From Cryptomeria japonica (lineage: Eukaryota; Streptophyta; Pinopsida; Cupressales; Cupressaceae): DNA of 60,000 bases. Under the pieces are notes generated by a model. The model was given only the letters and a program-made list of their open reading frames with translations. It did no database searches and was not told where the DNA came from. The stretch lies in the NCBI RefSeq assembly GCF_030272615.1, contig NC_081411.1:834510136-834570135 (forward strand), given 5' to 3'. Numbering within the stretch: the first letter of the stretch is position 1; every line of letters starts with the position of its first letter. Shown one piece after another: positions 11,236 to 21,470 of this stretch. The position numbers and the translations under genes are program-made.

Positions 11236-12528
11236 TTATGAAATGGCAAATATGTTCACTGTAGAGGCTGTAGGAACATTACCTTTATTACCTTGCTCAA
11301 TTGCAATAGGAAGCTCATGAGTTGCTGCAAGCTCTTTGTCAGTTGCTGCAGGAACCTTGTCAGTTGCTGCTTGAACCTCTGTGTCACTTTGTGGAGCAAA
11401 CTATTGTAGGAACTCTTCTCTAGTAGCTGGCTTATGATATAGATGTAGTCGGTATCCATTTACTAAGAGTTTAAATTGAATAGGATCAATTGTGGACAAA
11501 CAAACTGCTCCATTCAAGAAAACTTCTTCTATCTCATAAGGACCTAACCACCTAGTTTGAAGCTTTCCCATAGCATCTTTATATCTAGAATCATACAGTA
11601 GTGCCCAGTCACCAACTTTGAATTTCTTTTCCCTGATATATTTATCATGCCATTTTGCTCTTTGATTTTGAATCAATTTCGTTTGTTGAACAGCTATCAT
11701 TCTCCATTCATTTAGAGCATTTAATTGTTGAATGTGTTCTTTCTATGCTTCAGACAATATCATATTTAACTGCAAAGCTATCCTCAGGGTTTTATGCTCA
11801 AATTCAATAGACATCATTGTTGTTTTTCCATAAACTGTCTCAAAAGGTGTGAAACCAATTGGTGTTTTCCAAGTTGTTCTATATGCCCAAATTGCTTCTG
11901 AAAGCCGGTGAGACCAATCTTTCTTGTGAACAGACACTGTTTTTGTAAGAATAACCTCAAGCTCTCTATTTGTAACTTCTACTTGTCCATTAGACTGTGG
12001 ATGATAGGGAGCAGATTTTATGTGCCTTATATTGTATTCATTGACAAAAGCCTTTATCAATATTGAAGTAAATTGAAGTCCCTGGTCTGAGACAATTTCC
12101 CTTGGTACTCCATATCTTATAAATATCTCTTCATAAAGAAACTCAGCCACCTTATTATCTCTTGCACGTGTCATGGCATGAGCTTCTACCCATTTTTTTA
12201 CATAGTCTATGCATACCAAGATACAAGATTTGCCATTAGAAGGTAGATCAATTGTGCCAACAAAATCTAATCCCCACTTGTCAAATGGTGAAACTGATAT
12301 TTGAGGATATAGTGGCATCTCATCAGATTTTGTAGGTTTTCCCATTCGTTGACATCTATCACATTTCCATGTGTACTGAGCTACATCCTTATGTAATGTG
12401 GGCCAATAGTATCTTGTATTGAGTATTTTCAGTGATGTTCTTTTGGCAACAAAATGACCTCCACATGGCTCATCATGAAATGCATGCAGGATGTCATATG
12501 TTTCATCTTCTCTAACACATGTTTGCAT
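11236..12528 (-). pseudogene. Element 1 integrase
   Basis: The zinc-binding N-terminus reads HAFHDEPCGGHF, then CDRCQRMGKP. The catalytic core shows the first Asp in WGLDFVGTIDLP, the second in IVSDQGLQFTS and the Glu region in YHPQSNGQVEVTNREL. The C-terminus (RWLGPYEIEEVF, then LVNGYRLHLY) has no chromodomain, as in Athila elements. A tail follows with repeats of VPAATDK/ELAATH and stops at 11236-11238. Premature stops are TAG at 11743 and 11401; TAA at 12529-12531 separates it from RNase H. All fall where Gln is expected and the frame is otherwise continuous. Integrase inserts the cDNA into nuclear DNA. Confidence 0.92.
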
Positions 12529-12531
12529 GAT

Positions 12532-14309
12532 TTAATCAGGTCTAGTATAAAATAGACAATCAGCAATCCATGAGAAGTTAAAACTTTTTTCAACTAGCAA
12601 CTTTCTTTCCTTAGGAGAGAAAGAAATTGGCATCTTAGTTGCAGCTAAATAGTTGGCAATATCAACATACCAAGGAGTGTGAGCTTGAATGAGAAACCAA
12701 TGTTCATCTAGAAAAGTGTCATCTATTATTGCAGAATCTTCTTCCAATTGAAGACGTGAAAGATAATCTGCAACCACATTAGACTTCCCTGGTTTATCAA
12801 CAATTGTGATATCAAATTCTTGCATCAATAATAACCAGTGAGCTAATCTACCAGTGATTGATGGCTTATTCATGAGATATCTAATTGCAGTATGATTTGT
12901 ATGCACAAATATGGGATACCCTGTGATATAGTGTCTAAATTTGTTAAGTGCATATATGACAGCTAGCATTTCCTTTTCAGTAATTGTGTAATTCAATTCA
13001 GGTCCCTGCAAATTCTTGCTAATATAATATATTGCATTTTCCAATTTGTCAATTCTCTATCCTAGCACTACTCCTATTTCATAATCAGATGCATCCGTAT
13101 GGATTTGGAATGGTAGAGACCAATTTGGCCCTTTAAGAACTGGTGCTTGATTCACATCATGCTTAAGCTTTAATAAAGCTTCATTGCATGCTGGGGTCCA
13201 TTTAAATTTTGCATCTTTAGTAAGCAGTGAATATAAGGGACTTGCAATTTTACTGAAATATTTTATAAACCTTCTATAGTATCTAGCATGACCAAGAAAA
13301 TTTCTCACATCTTTTTGCTTCACAGGGTCATTAATATGCTGAATGACCTCAATCTTTGCTGGATCCACCTGAATGTCTTGTACAGATATATGATGACCAA
13401 GGACTATTCCTTCTTCCATCATGATGAAACACTTCTCAGTGTTTAAAGACAAATTGTATTCTTCACATCGCTACAAAACTTTCTTTGGATTACCCAATGC
13501 TTGATCAAATTCAGAACCATAAGTTGTAAAGTCATCCATGTAAATTTCCATAATATCTTGAGAAATATCAGAAAAAATACTGATCACTTCTCTTCGAAAA
13601 GTGGCTGGAGCATTACATAACCCAAAAGGGAGAACAAAATATGCATATGTGCCCCATGGGCAAGTAAATGTTGTCTTCTCTTGATCTTTGGGGGCTATCT
13701 GGATCTGATTATAGCCACTAAATCCATCAAGGAATGAAAAATATCTCTTACCAGCTAGAGAATCCAATACTTGATCCACAAATGGCAATGGAAAATGATC
13801 TTTTCTAGTTGCTAAGTTCAAAGCTCTATAATCAACACATACCCTCCATTTTCCTCCTTTTATAGGGACCATCACCAAAGGTGATACCCATTGACTATCA
13901 AAGATAGGATAGATAAACCCAGCTTTCAACAATTTCTATAATTCTTCTTTAACTATCTCCTTCAAGGAAGGATTAACTCTTCTTTGAGGTTGTCTGAGTG
14001 GGCAACACTCATCCTTTATATAAATACGGTGAGTACAAACTGTTGGATCAATCCCATTCATATCCTTGTAATCCCATGCAAAAGCATTTTTATGAAGTTT
14101 CAGCAAGTCCACAAGGCCCTCTTTTTGAGTATCTAATAGATCTCTATTGATATTCAAATATTTATTCAATTCCACCTCTATCTTAATAGTAAGATCAGTT
14201 TGGTTTATTTCATAAAAATGAGAAAAGGATAATTCTTGCGGCAACAGAGTATGCAATATATTAGTGGATGTAGGAAAGTCCAAACCTGCAATTTTTTCTC
14301 TTCTATAAA
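12532..14309 (-). pseudogene. Element 1 reverse transcriptase and RNase H
   Basis: The reverse transcriptase shows WRVCVDYRALN, KDHFPLPFVDQVLDSLAG, FLDGFSGYNQIQIAP, PFGLCNAPATF and the catalytic box as IYMDDFTTYG. RNase H follows with IHTDASDYEIGVVLG, KNLQGPELNYTITEKEMLAV and VVADYLSRL. All of it lies in one minus-strand frame, interrupted only by TAG stops near 13936, 13471 and 13057, again at likely Gln positions (for example before RCEEYNLSLN). A one-base shift in an A run near 14308 separates this frame from the protease frame. The enzyme would copy the element RNA into cDNA in the particle. Confidence 0.93.
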
Positions 14310-15020
14310 TTCATTTATCAAGATTTTATAAAGAATTGTTTCCTCATCATATAACTGCATGAGTGGTCCTCGATTAATCATCATAAAGTGATTAATAGAG
14401 TCAATTTCTTCAGATTCTTCTCCTAACATAGGCCAAATGGCTTATTGTTGTTCAAGCTGGGGTTGTGCTGGAGAATACAAGGCTAATGTTTTTGTAGAAC
14501 TCCCATCTGAAATAGTCATATCCCCTAATCTACACCCAATATATGCATCAGTTGTGGCAAGACAAGGTCTACCCAAAATGACCAGATATCCTCCCAATAT
14601 TGCTTTTGGATATAAAATCATAAAGTCTGGAGGATATTCCTAGGAATCTAGAATAACTATTACATCCTCGATGATACCATCAGGTCTCACTGTAGAGCCA
14701 TCAGCAAGTTGTAGAACTATGGGTGTAGCCCTTAAACTATTGATCTCCAAATGTTTCATTACTTCCCTTGTCATTACATTAATGGATGTCCCTAGATCAA
14801 TCAAAACATTTTTTATTTGACTGCCATTAATGACTATACTCACAACAGGACTACTTGGATCAGAGTACTTTGGAATAACAATTTTACCTAACATAATATC
14901 AGCCAATTGACCCATAACATGCACTGTTTGTAGATCCTTTTTCTTCCTATTAGGTTTCTTTAGACATGCTTCTCTCAATGCCTTACCATATATGGGAACA
15001 TCCTTTATTACTTGCAACAA
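14310..15020 (-). pseudogene. Element 1 retroviral-type aspartic protease region
   Basis: The catalytic motif is VLIDLGTSINVMT, with D-L-G in place of the common D-T/S-G, as is usual in Athila proteases. The flap and C-terminal helix region reads ILGGYLVILGRPCLATTDA. A TAG at 14640-14642 falls where the family has Trp (before EYPPDF), and a TAA at 14442-14444 falls in a Gln run. The downstream acidic linker (EESEEIDSIN) leads into the reverse transcriptase across a one-base frameshift. The protease would cut the polyprotein during particle maturation. Confidence 0.85.
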
Positions 15021-16826
15021 TGGAATTTTAACACAAATGTGCTTTCATTGATCAATAATATCAAAGCTTTGTTTTTGTTCAGTGGGAACTTCTTTTTCTT
15101 GTAATCTATGGGGAAATGGTGGCAATATTTGATTCTAGGGTATTGTATATGTTGGATTAGAGATTTCTTTCTCCTCATGTACCTCAGTGATAACTGGATG
15201 AGAGGGATTAGGTAAATTTGTTCTAGATCAGAGGTGAATGCCATCTAGTGATAAAGAATAGGCTGTGTACTGATTAACATCAACTGAATAAGCTTGTTGT
15301 TGTTGTTGAGATTTGATATTTGGATTTGGCAATGGTTGAGTAGGCAACTGTGTTGGTTTAGGTGGTGCAGTAGTAGCTATAGGAGGAGGCATTAAAGCAG
15401 GAGGTTGTGGCTGATGAATAGGCGGTTGATAACCAGAAGATTGGGTTGGCCATTATTGGTTTCCTGTCTATTGAGAAGTAGGTTGCCAATTCCCTTGAAA
15501 CTAGTTTCCTTAGCCCTGAGGTGGATACCAATTCTCCTGTGGCTACTACCATTGTGGCATTTGAGTAGCAAAATGTTGCCCTTGGCCTTGTGAACCATAC
15601 CAATGTGGATAGTTACCAAGATTTTGAGAATACCGTGGTTGCCATTGGTTATTTGGTGCATAAGAATTGCCACTATAACCAGAAAAAGAAAGTGGATCGG
15701 GTGGCATACCTTGTCTTTGAAAATTTGGTCTTCTTTGAGCAACATAGAAGACTTGCTCGTCCTCACCTTGAATTGGCTTGAAGTTAGGTTCCTTCATGTG
15801 TGCAACCATCTTACATCTGCAATCTTTCTTTCGCTATTTACAATGAGGACAGAATAATGCAAGGAATTCATTAGCTTCCTCATGCTTCTTCTTAGCTGTC
15901 AGTGTATCCAACTAGGTAGTCATATTGTTTATAATGTCCTCCTTGAAGTCCTTTAATAGATGACTAAGTTCCAATCTACAAACTCCAGTTCCAGATGCTG
16001 ATAATGGTGCCCCTAGTTTAAATCTCCTATTCTTCTTAGAAGTAGATCTGGAATACTTCTTGCAAATTTGTCCTATTTCAGCCCAAGTGGATTGTGCAAT
16101 GTCACCTCCTCCCATAAGATCTAATGAATCAGTGCATTCATCACTAATACCCCTCAAAAATATCAATTTGAGGGAATCTTCATTAAGAGTGCTATGCTTG
16201 GACTTTTTGACACTAAACAAAAACCTTTCCAAATAATCTTCAAGACTCTCATCTTCAGTTTGTGTCATTCTAAAGATATCATCCCCATGACGATCAGTAC
16301 CTCTACAATAATCTTTGTATTTTCCAAGAAACAACTGTTTCATCTCATCCCATGTATTAATTGTGCTACTACCCAAGCTCATAAACCATCTCAAGGATGA
16401 CTCCTTCAAAGTGGCAGGAAAAATTTTAAGTCTATGGGCATCTGTAGTATAGTCAAAACTCCTATAGAGAACATCAAACTCAAACAGAAATGTATCTAGA
16501 TCCTCTGTTACCAATCCATAGAATTTAGGGACTAAAGATGTTGGAATGTTCTTGAGATTAGCATTATCATGTTGATCAGAGATGGGAAACTCAAATGTTG
16601 GACCTGGTGGTGGTGGTGGATTATTCCCACCAGGAGGAGGGTTCCCTTACATTAGACCAAAAAGGAACTGAAGACTACCTTCCAGAAATTCAGATTTAGG
16701 GTGATTCAAATTTTGTGGGGCTTGGTAAAATTCAGCAAAAAGATTTATGTCTGGGAAATTATCTTCTACATGATTAGGATGAGTGGGCAAAAATCTACCT
16801 CTGGGGTCTCTTCTTCTACTATGCAT
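15021..16826 (-). pseudogene. Element 1 Gag with Gln-rich tail
   Basis: The frame starts with MHSRRRDPRGRF at 16826. It passes a Pro-rich stretch and enters the Gag domain (VTEDLDTFLFEFDVLY, then WDEMKQLFLGKYKDY and ESLEDYLERFLF; retrotrans_gag type). A Cys cluster follows (CPHCK, then CRCKM) in place of a standard CCHC knuckle, then a long Gln/Pro/Asn-rich segment. About twelve in-frame stops occur (e.g. 15834-15836; the pair at 15543-15548; 15501-15503; 15468-15470; 15135-15137). Most are TAG or TAA inside Gln-rich context and two are TGA. No frameshift is seen over this 1.8 kb. Gag would build the particle. Confidence 0.88.
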
Positions 16827-16914
16827 GCAGATTCATGAAATTTTCAAACAATTAGGAATCTCAAAAACAATTAACTGGAAACAATAATAACCATGAAAGG
16901 TTCTTAGTTTGACA

Positions 16915-16935
16915 CCATCCCAGGAAACGATGCCA
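16915..16935 (-). other. Primer-binding site of Element 1 (tRNA-Asp-like)
   Basis: On the minus strand the sequence is TGGCATCGTTTCCTGGGAT followed by GG, 4 bases after the 5' LTR end. From memory, plant tRNA-Asp-primed elements use TGGCGCCGTTGCCGGGGAT. The match is good but carries several C/T-type differences, consistent with decay or a variant primer. Confidence 0.75.
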
Positions 16936-16939
16936 AAAA

Positions 16940-18201
16940 TGTCTACTCCAACTATAATAATAATAACTCTAATTGAAATCTCAACCCGAAGTTTGGACAT
17001 TCATCTGGTAAAGTTACTATTTTCATGGCTAGTGTTCATTTAGTTATCAACCCAGGGACTTGAAACTTGAAATGGGTTTGCACTATATATGCACTAAGCT
17101 CCTTCAATGGCTATTTTGCATTGCTGCAGTAACTAACATTATGCAGAAAGGAAAGGCAAGAATGGAAATCATAGAAAGCTACAAGAAAACTTATAAAAAC
17201 AATGTTGGAATGATCTAGTATAAATAACATAAATCACTTTGTTCTGGTTTGGCTGCAGGAATAGTTAGTGGATCTATTTCCAGTGGCTGCAGGAATAGTC
17301 GAAGCACAAACTTCTACTGTAACTAAAGAAAAACTAATTTCAATGAACATAAACACAGGATCACTCACCAAGTAGGCCCCCTTTGATGAGTGATATCAAG
17401 CTTCTAGAAATATACTTTTAACAGATCAAAACAACATATCTTTCATTCATTGCTTCCTAAAAATGATTACATGTTCTAAAAGAAAAACTCCAGAATGCTT
17501 ATCAAAATTCTCTACTCCATTCCTTTCTATTCTGTCTAATCTCTAAGAAAAAAGAAGAGATTATTATAAAGAAAAGATCAACTACAATGGACAACTCAAA
17601 TCACACCCAGAAGAAGAGGTGGATGATTGACTGATGAAAGAGATAAATTAGAGCTTGGCTACAGGAAATGTGGATCTAAATCGAACCACAGTCTTTGCAC
17701 ATCATAGCGATATTTTGCAAATTCAATGCCCACTAGAGTTAAACTCCCGTAGTGTTTTATGGCTTCTTTGGTTATGCCATACCTTGCGCTCGCTTGGCTC
17801 CTCTTTAGTTTGATCTCCAGATATTTCTTATGTGATTCTTCCTTCTTTAGGCACGAAAGGAGAATATCCATTGCGACATCATTTATTATCTGTACTACAA
17901 CAAAAACAATATACAAGGAGATGCATATGTATTTTACTTAATTAATACATTCATTAATTCACATATGACATTACCCTAAATGATCCGCATAGCAACAGGA
18001 ACAAATCACTTGGTTGTAGGAATAAATGGCATGGCTGCAGAAATAGACCGGGAAAGTTCAAACATGATTTTATAAGTTCAGGTTTAACACATGGAATACA
18101 TATAGTCAATTTGCAATACTTCACTACTACTATGCAAACCAAAAGATGTCAAAAACCTAAGAGTTTTGATGATAAAAACATGACAAAGTCTCAACTTATC
18201 A
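16940..18201 (-). repeat. 5' LTR of Element 1
   Basis: Same length as the left LTR and alignable throughout, with TG/CA ends and the GAGGT duplication outside. A minus-strand TATA candidate lies near 17083-17090. Differences from the left copy are mostly C/T and A/G. Open frames at 17659-18142 mirror those of the other LTR and are not genes. Confidence 0.93.
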
Positions 18202-18206
18202 GAGGT
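18202..18206. other. Target-site duplication of Element 1, right copy
   Basis: GAGGT, identical to 7186-7190. Confidence 0.93.
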
Positions 18207-20349
18207 CATAATCTCGCCTACCAAGCATTTGAAGAGTAGCAACATCAAAGTTGCTTGAAGCTCCCATTTGTGACAGGAACTCCCACTCGTAAAGTTCTTA
18301 ATCAGTAGATTGTGGAATATATTGCAACTGCAGGCCTTCACTATTTTTAGCAGTGGAATGTTCTTCAATCCCATTAACATACCATCGGGTGTAATGAGTG
18401 CTATGAAGCTATTTCCAATTCAGTATAATTTTATCACTTGATGTACCTATGTGTAGAGAAATGTTGTGGAAAGGATTGTACAAAAGCAATTCACTCCAAT
18501 AGAAAGATTCAAATGTATTGTCGTCTTCTGTAGGCAAGGATTTGAACTAGGGAAAGACATTTACAATCATTGTTAGTTTTCTTTTCTGCCATTTACTTGT
18601 TTTGCGATGTTGGTTGTATGTATATTGTTGGGCTGAATGAAGTAAATTTACATTTGATAACTCAGACAATCTTCTCATATAACTAGAAATGAAAGAAATG
18701 CATGGCTGAGAAGCTTCATCACAGTTTATTATACATTGGAAGATTTTTTCACCAACATTGAGGCTGACAAATTGACGTGTGCAAGAGATCAAGGGGAGTT
18801 TCAACAACATATGACAAGTCTCTTGAGCACTGATGTCCCTATCAGCAATAATACCCATCATAAATCTTTGATATGCTAAAAGAATTGTATCTTTTTTATT
18901 TGTTGATGCAAAAATTCATTTCAACATGTCAGTACATCTCTTTGATTTGCGTTTAGTTTTTTATGCATATTTAGAAATATATTGGAGCACTGTCGTTTTT
19001 TAGCAGACAGCCTAGAAATCAACATTAGCCCTCCATATGGCTAGCATGGTTGTGTTGTGAACATTGAGATTACTATCATTCCTTGTTGGTTTGTAGCATG
19101 GGCTATTATTATGGTCTATTGTCAATGTTGAATTTTGTTGTTGACTCCAAGATACTTTGTAACGACATTCAAGAGTTGTGCTCTTCTTTTTCAAGCAAGT
19201 AAACTCTGAACACTTTGTATGATGTTGAACAACATTCACCAATCCAGTGTAGTCTATGGAAGGATTGGATCCTAAAATGACATCTATGTTTGATAGGCAT
19301 GGATCTGAAATTATAGGTTTACTCCCTATTCGATCGCTCAACTTCACTGTGTGGATTCCATGTTGTGATGTATTGGTCAAAGAAGGTTTTAACTGATTGA
19401 ATGCTTTCATGATCTATCCAATCAAGGTTATCAGTATTAGGTGCATGTGGCAACCATAGAAAGCCATGTATATGTGTAGACCCTCAGTGTTCCCATTCAT
19501 AATTGTACCAATGGTCAGTTGCATGCAACAAGTTGACAATTACTTCATCACGAAAGATCTAAAATCTTAGATGCAAGTATAAAGCGCTTATATGTGGGTT
19601 ATTGACAATATTCTCAATAGACTGTTTTCTCATGGGTTGTAAAGTATTTGAAGGAGTTTTTGGAAACATTTTGTGCTGGTCAAGCCATTTTGTATTAGTT
19701 GAGCTTAACATGAAAAAAAGCGTTGATGGTCCTAACTGTTCTATCATTGTGGTAAGGTCCCTATGGAATTTTCTCCAAAATGCATGTGTGTCACGCAAGG
19801 AGGAAACATGTCGCATTATGTGGTTAGGTAATTCATTTGAAGGTGTGTTATACAAGTTCTCCCTCAATGCATGAACATTGGCTGGAAGAGAATCTTCTAA
19901 ATTTGTCTTTATGAAAACATCAGCTGATTGTTGAGAGCAATGCCTCATCATAAGATTGTAGATATAATAACTGAATCAGACATGTTGCCCAAATCTTTGA
20001 TCATAATATTTAATCAAGTGCAAAGCATGTTCATGCAAATGTACATGTTTTTTTCTATCTTGAAGTGGTAAAGACAATCCATTAGGAAATAATGTTAGGA
20101 ATGTCATTGTAAGTAAACTTTTTATATTGTATTCATTGATAGGTGATGAAATGATTTGTGGTCAAGGGACAACATTGTTGTTGGTAGTATCCAGATGTAG
20201 GATTGTCCTAATTTCATCTCGTTCAAGCATTGAGGATGGAAGCCATGGAATAAATGAGGAAGTGTTTTTCATTACTTCTTTGGCATGGTTGGTGGTGGCT
20301 ACATCATCATTTTCTTGTATAGGTTGTTCTTGAGGTGTATCTACTAAAT
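18207..20349 (-). pseudogene. Helitron Rep/helicase, middle piece: Rep nuclease domain
   Basis: Reading leftward: a Helitron-like N-terminal region (FPNGLSLPLQDRKKH, FSYYIYNLMMRHCSQQ, LRENLYNTPSNELPNHI); the Rep HUH metal-binding motif as THIHGFLWLP (HIHGFLW at 19454-19474); the tyrosine motif as YISKYA followed by an in-frame TAA (about 18960); then ADRDISAQETCHMLL and FVSLNVGEK leading into the helicase. It is interrupted by stops (TAG, TAA, TGA) and a few frameshifts. At its left end GRRDYDL runs straight into HFNWSES of the helicase piece across the Element 1 insertion. Rep would nick and rejoin single DNA strands during rolling-circle transposition. Confidence 0.92.
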
Positions 20350-20354
20350 GTAAC
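20350..20354. other. Target-site duplication of Element 2, left copy
   Basis: GTAAC directly before the left LTR, matched by GTAAC at 36547-36551. Confidence 0.94.
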
Positions 20355-21126
20355 TGTTTATGGTGAAAATGGATAGCAAATAACAACAATATTGAGAGGC
20401 TAAATGAATTCAACCACTAAACCCTAGCCTAACAACAACAAAGATCCACCATAACATATGAAGATTACCTAAGACAATGCAAATAACTCAAAAATCACAA
20501 AGATTATACCATCACATGTCCAATAGGGTTTTGATCTCCATTCTTCCTATCTCCATCGATCTTGCTTGATATATTTGCTCTCAGATTTTTATATGCACAA
20601 GAGCTCAACAAAGAACGGAATGTGGTTGCAAGTAGGATCGTAGTGTAGCCAAGTACTCCAAAATCAGTCATTAGGGTTTGACAATGAAGAAAGCATCTCC
20701 TTAGATAGAAGACACAATAGGAAATGGAGGGTTAAGATTGAGAGGTGTAAAAAGAGAGGTCGGCTAGGATTAGAGGGTAGGTAAAAGAAATACCAAAATA
20801 ATGAAAGGGGTAGGTAGTGTATGAATTAAGAGATGAATGACATGTGCCATGTGTAGAAAAAGATAATGAATTAATTAAATAAATAAAGATTTATTTAATT
20901 AATAGAAGAAGTAGGACAATTAAATAAATAAAATATTTATTTAATTTAGGAAAGGGATAATTTAAATAAATAAATGTATTTATTTAAATGAGAAATAAGG
21001 CTAGAAGAGGATAAATGAATTAATTAAATAAATAAAAATTTATTTAATTAATAGAAGAATTAGGCTTAGATAATTAAATAAATAAAATATTTATTTAATT
21101 AGACATGACAATTTTGGGTGTCTACA
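20355..21126 (-). repeat. 3' LTR of Element 2
   Basis: On the plus strand it starts TGTTTATGGTG and ends GTGTCTACA. On the minus strand a TATA box (TATAAAAA) lies at 20586-20593, about 240 bases before the LTR end. Between 20868 and 21105 lie five successive imperfect palindromes built on TTAATTAAATAAATAAA and its complement. Confidence 0.96.
20868..21105. repeat. Array of five AT-rich palindromes in the Element 2 LTR
   Basis: Five hairpin-forming units, each with an arm of about 13-15 bases of TTAAATAAATAAA type and its complement around a 2-4 base centre, are separated by 15-30 bases of purine-rich spacer (e.g. GAAGAAGTAGGA). The same array is in the other LTR at about 36288-36525. In the minus-strand LTR they lie in the upstream (U3) part. 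Confidence 0.85.
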
Positions 21127-21140
21127 TTTTGCCCCTCTTT
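21127..21140 (-). other. Polypurine tract of Element 2
   Basis: On the minus strand AAAGAGGGGCAAAA abuts the LTR start TGTAGACACCC. This is the expected position next to the 3' LTR. Confidence 0.88.
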
Positions 21141-21470
21141 GAGACAATGCGGCTTGTCGCGTTGTTTCAAAGAAGATAAGATGAACTGATACAAAGTTGC
21201 CCCAAGATGGGAATTATATGCCCCCTCGAGAGATTGGATGAAAATGTCTAAAAAGATTGCAGACAATCTCTCGATAAGAAAGAAAGGCTAGAATGGGTTG
21301 ACCGAATAAAGTGACAAAGTCACAGGATGAAGAATACTGACTCGGGAAATGAAGGCGAGGGCTAAGGTAGGCTATAAGTTAGACCATGGGCAAAAGACAT
21401 CCTCATTGTCATCCACACCCTTACGAGATCATAGTGCAGAGCGAGAAAAGAGCAGCAGCAGTCAGCAGCG

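Larger units (their letters stand above)
7191..18201 (-). mobile_element. Element 1: full-length Athila-like Ty3/Gypsy retrotransposon (11.0 kb)
   Basis: Two 1262-bp LTRs (7191-8452 and 16940-18201) bound an internal region with a primer-binding site, gag, protease, reverse transcriptase, RNase H, integrase, an extra ORF and a polypurine tract, all read on the minus strand. The GAGGT target duplication is perfect. The Athila assignment rests on the D-L-G protease motif, the tRNA-Asp-like priming site, the lack of a chromodomain and the long ORF after pol. Over the first 480 bases the LTRs differ at roughly 31 positions (about 6%), mostly transitions, making this the oldest of the three complete elements. 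It sits inside the Helitron helicase gene. Confidence 0.95.
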
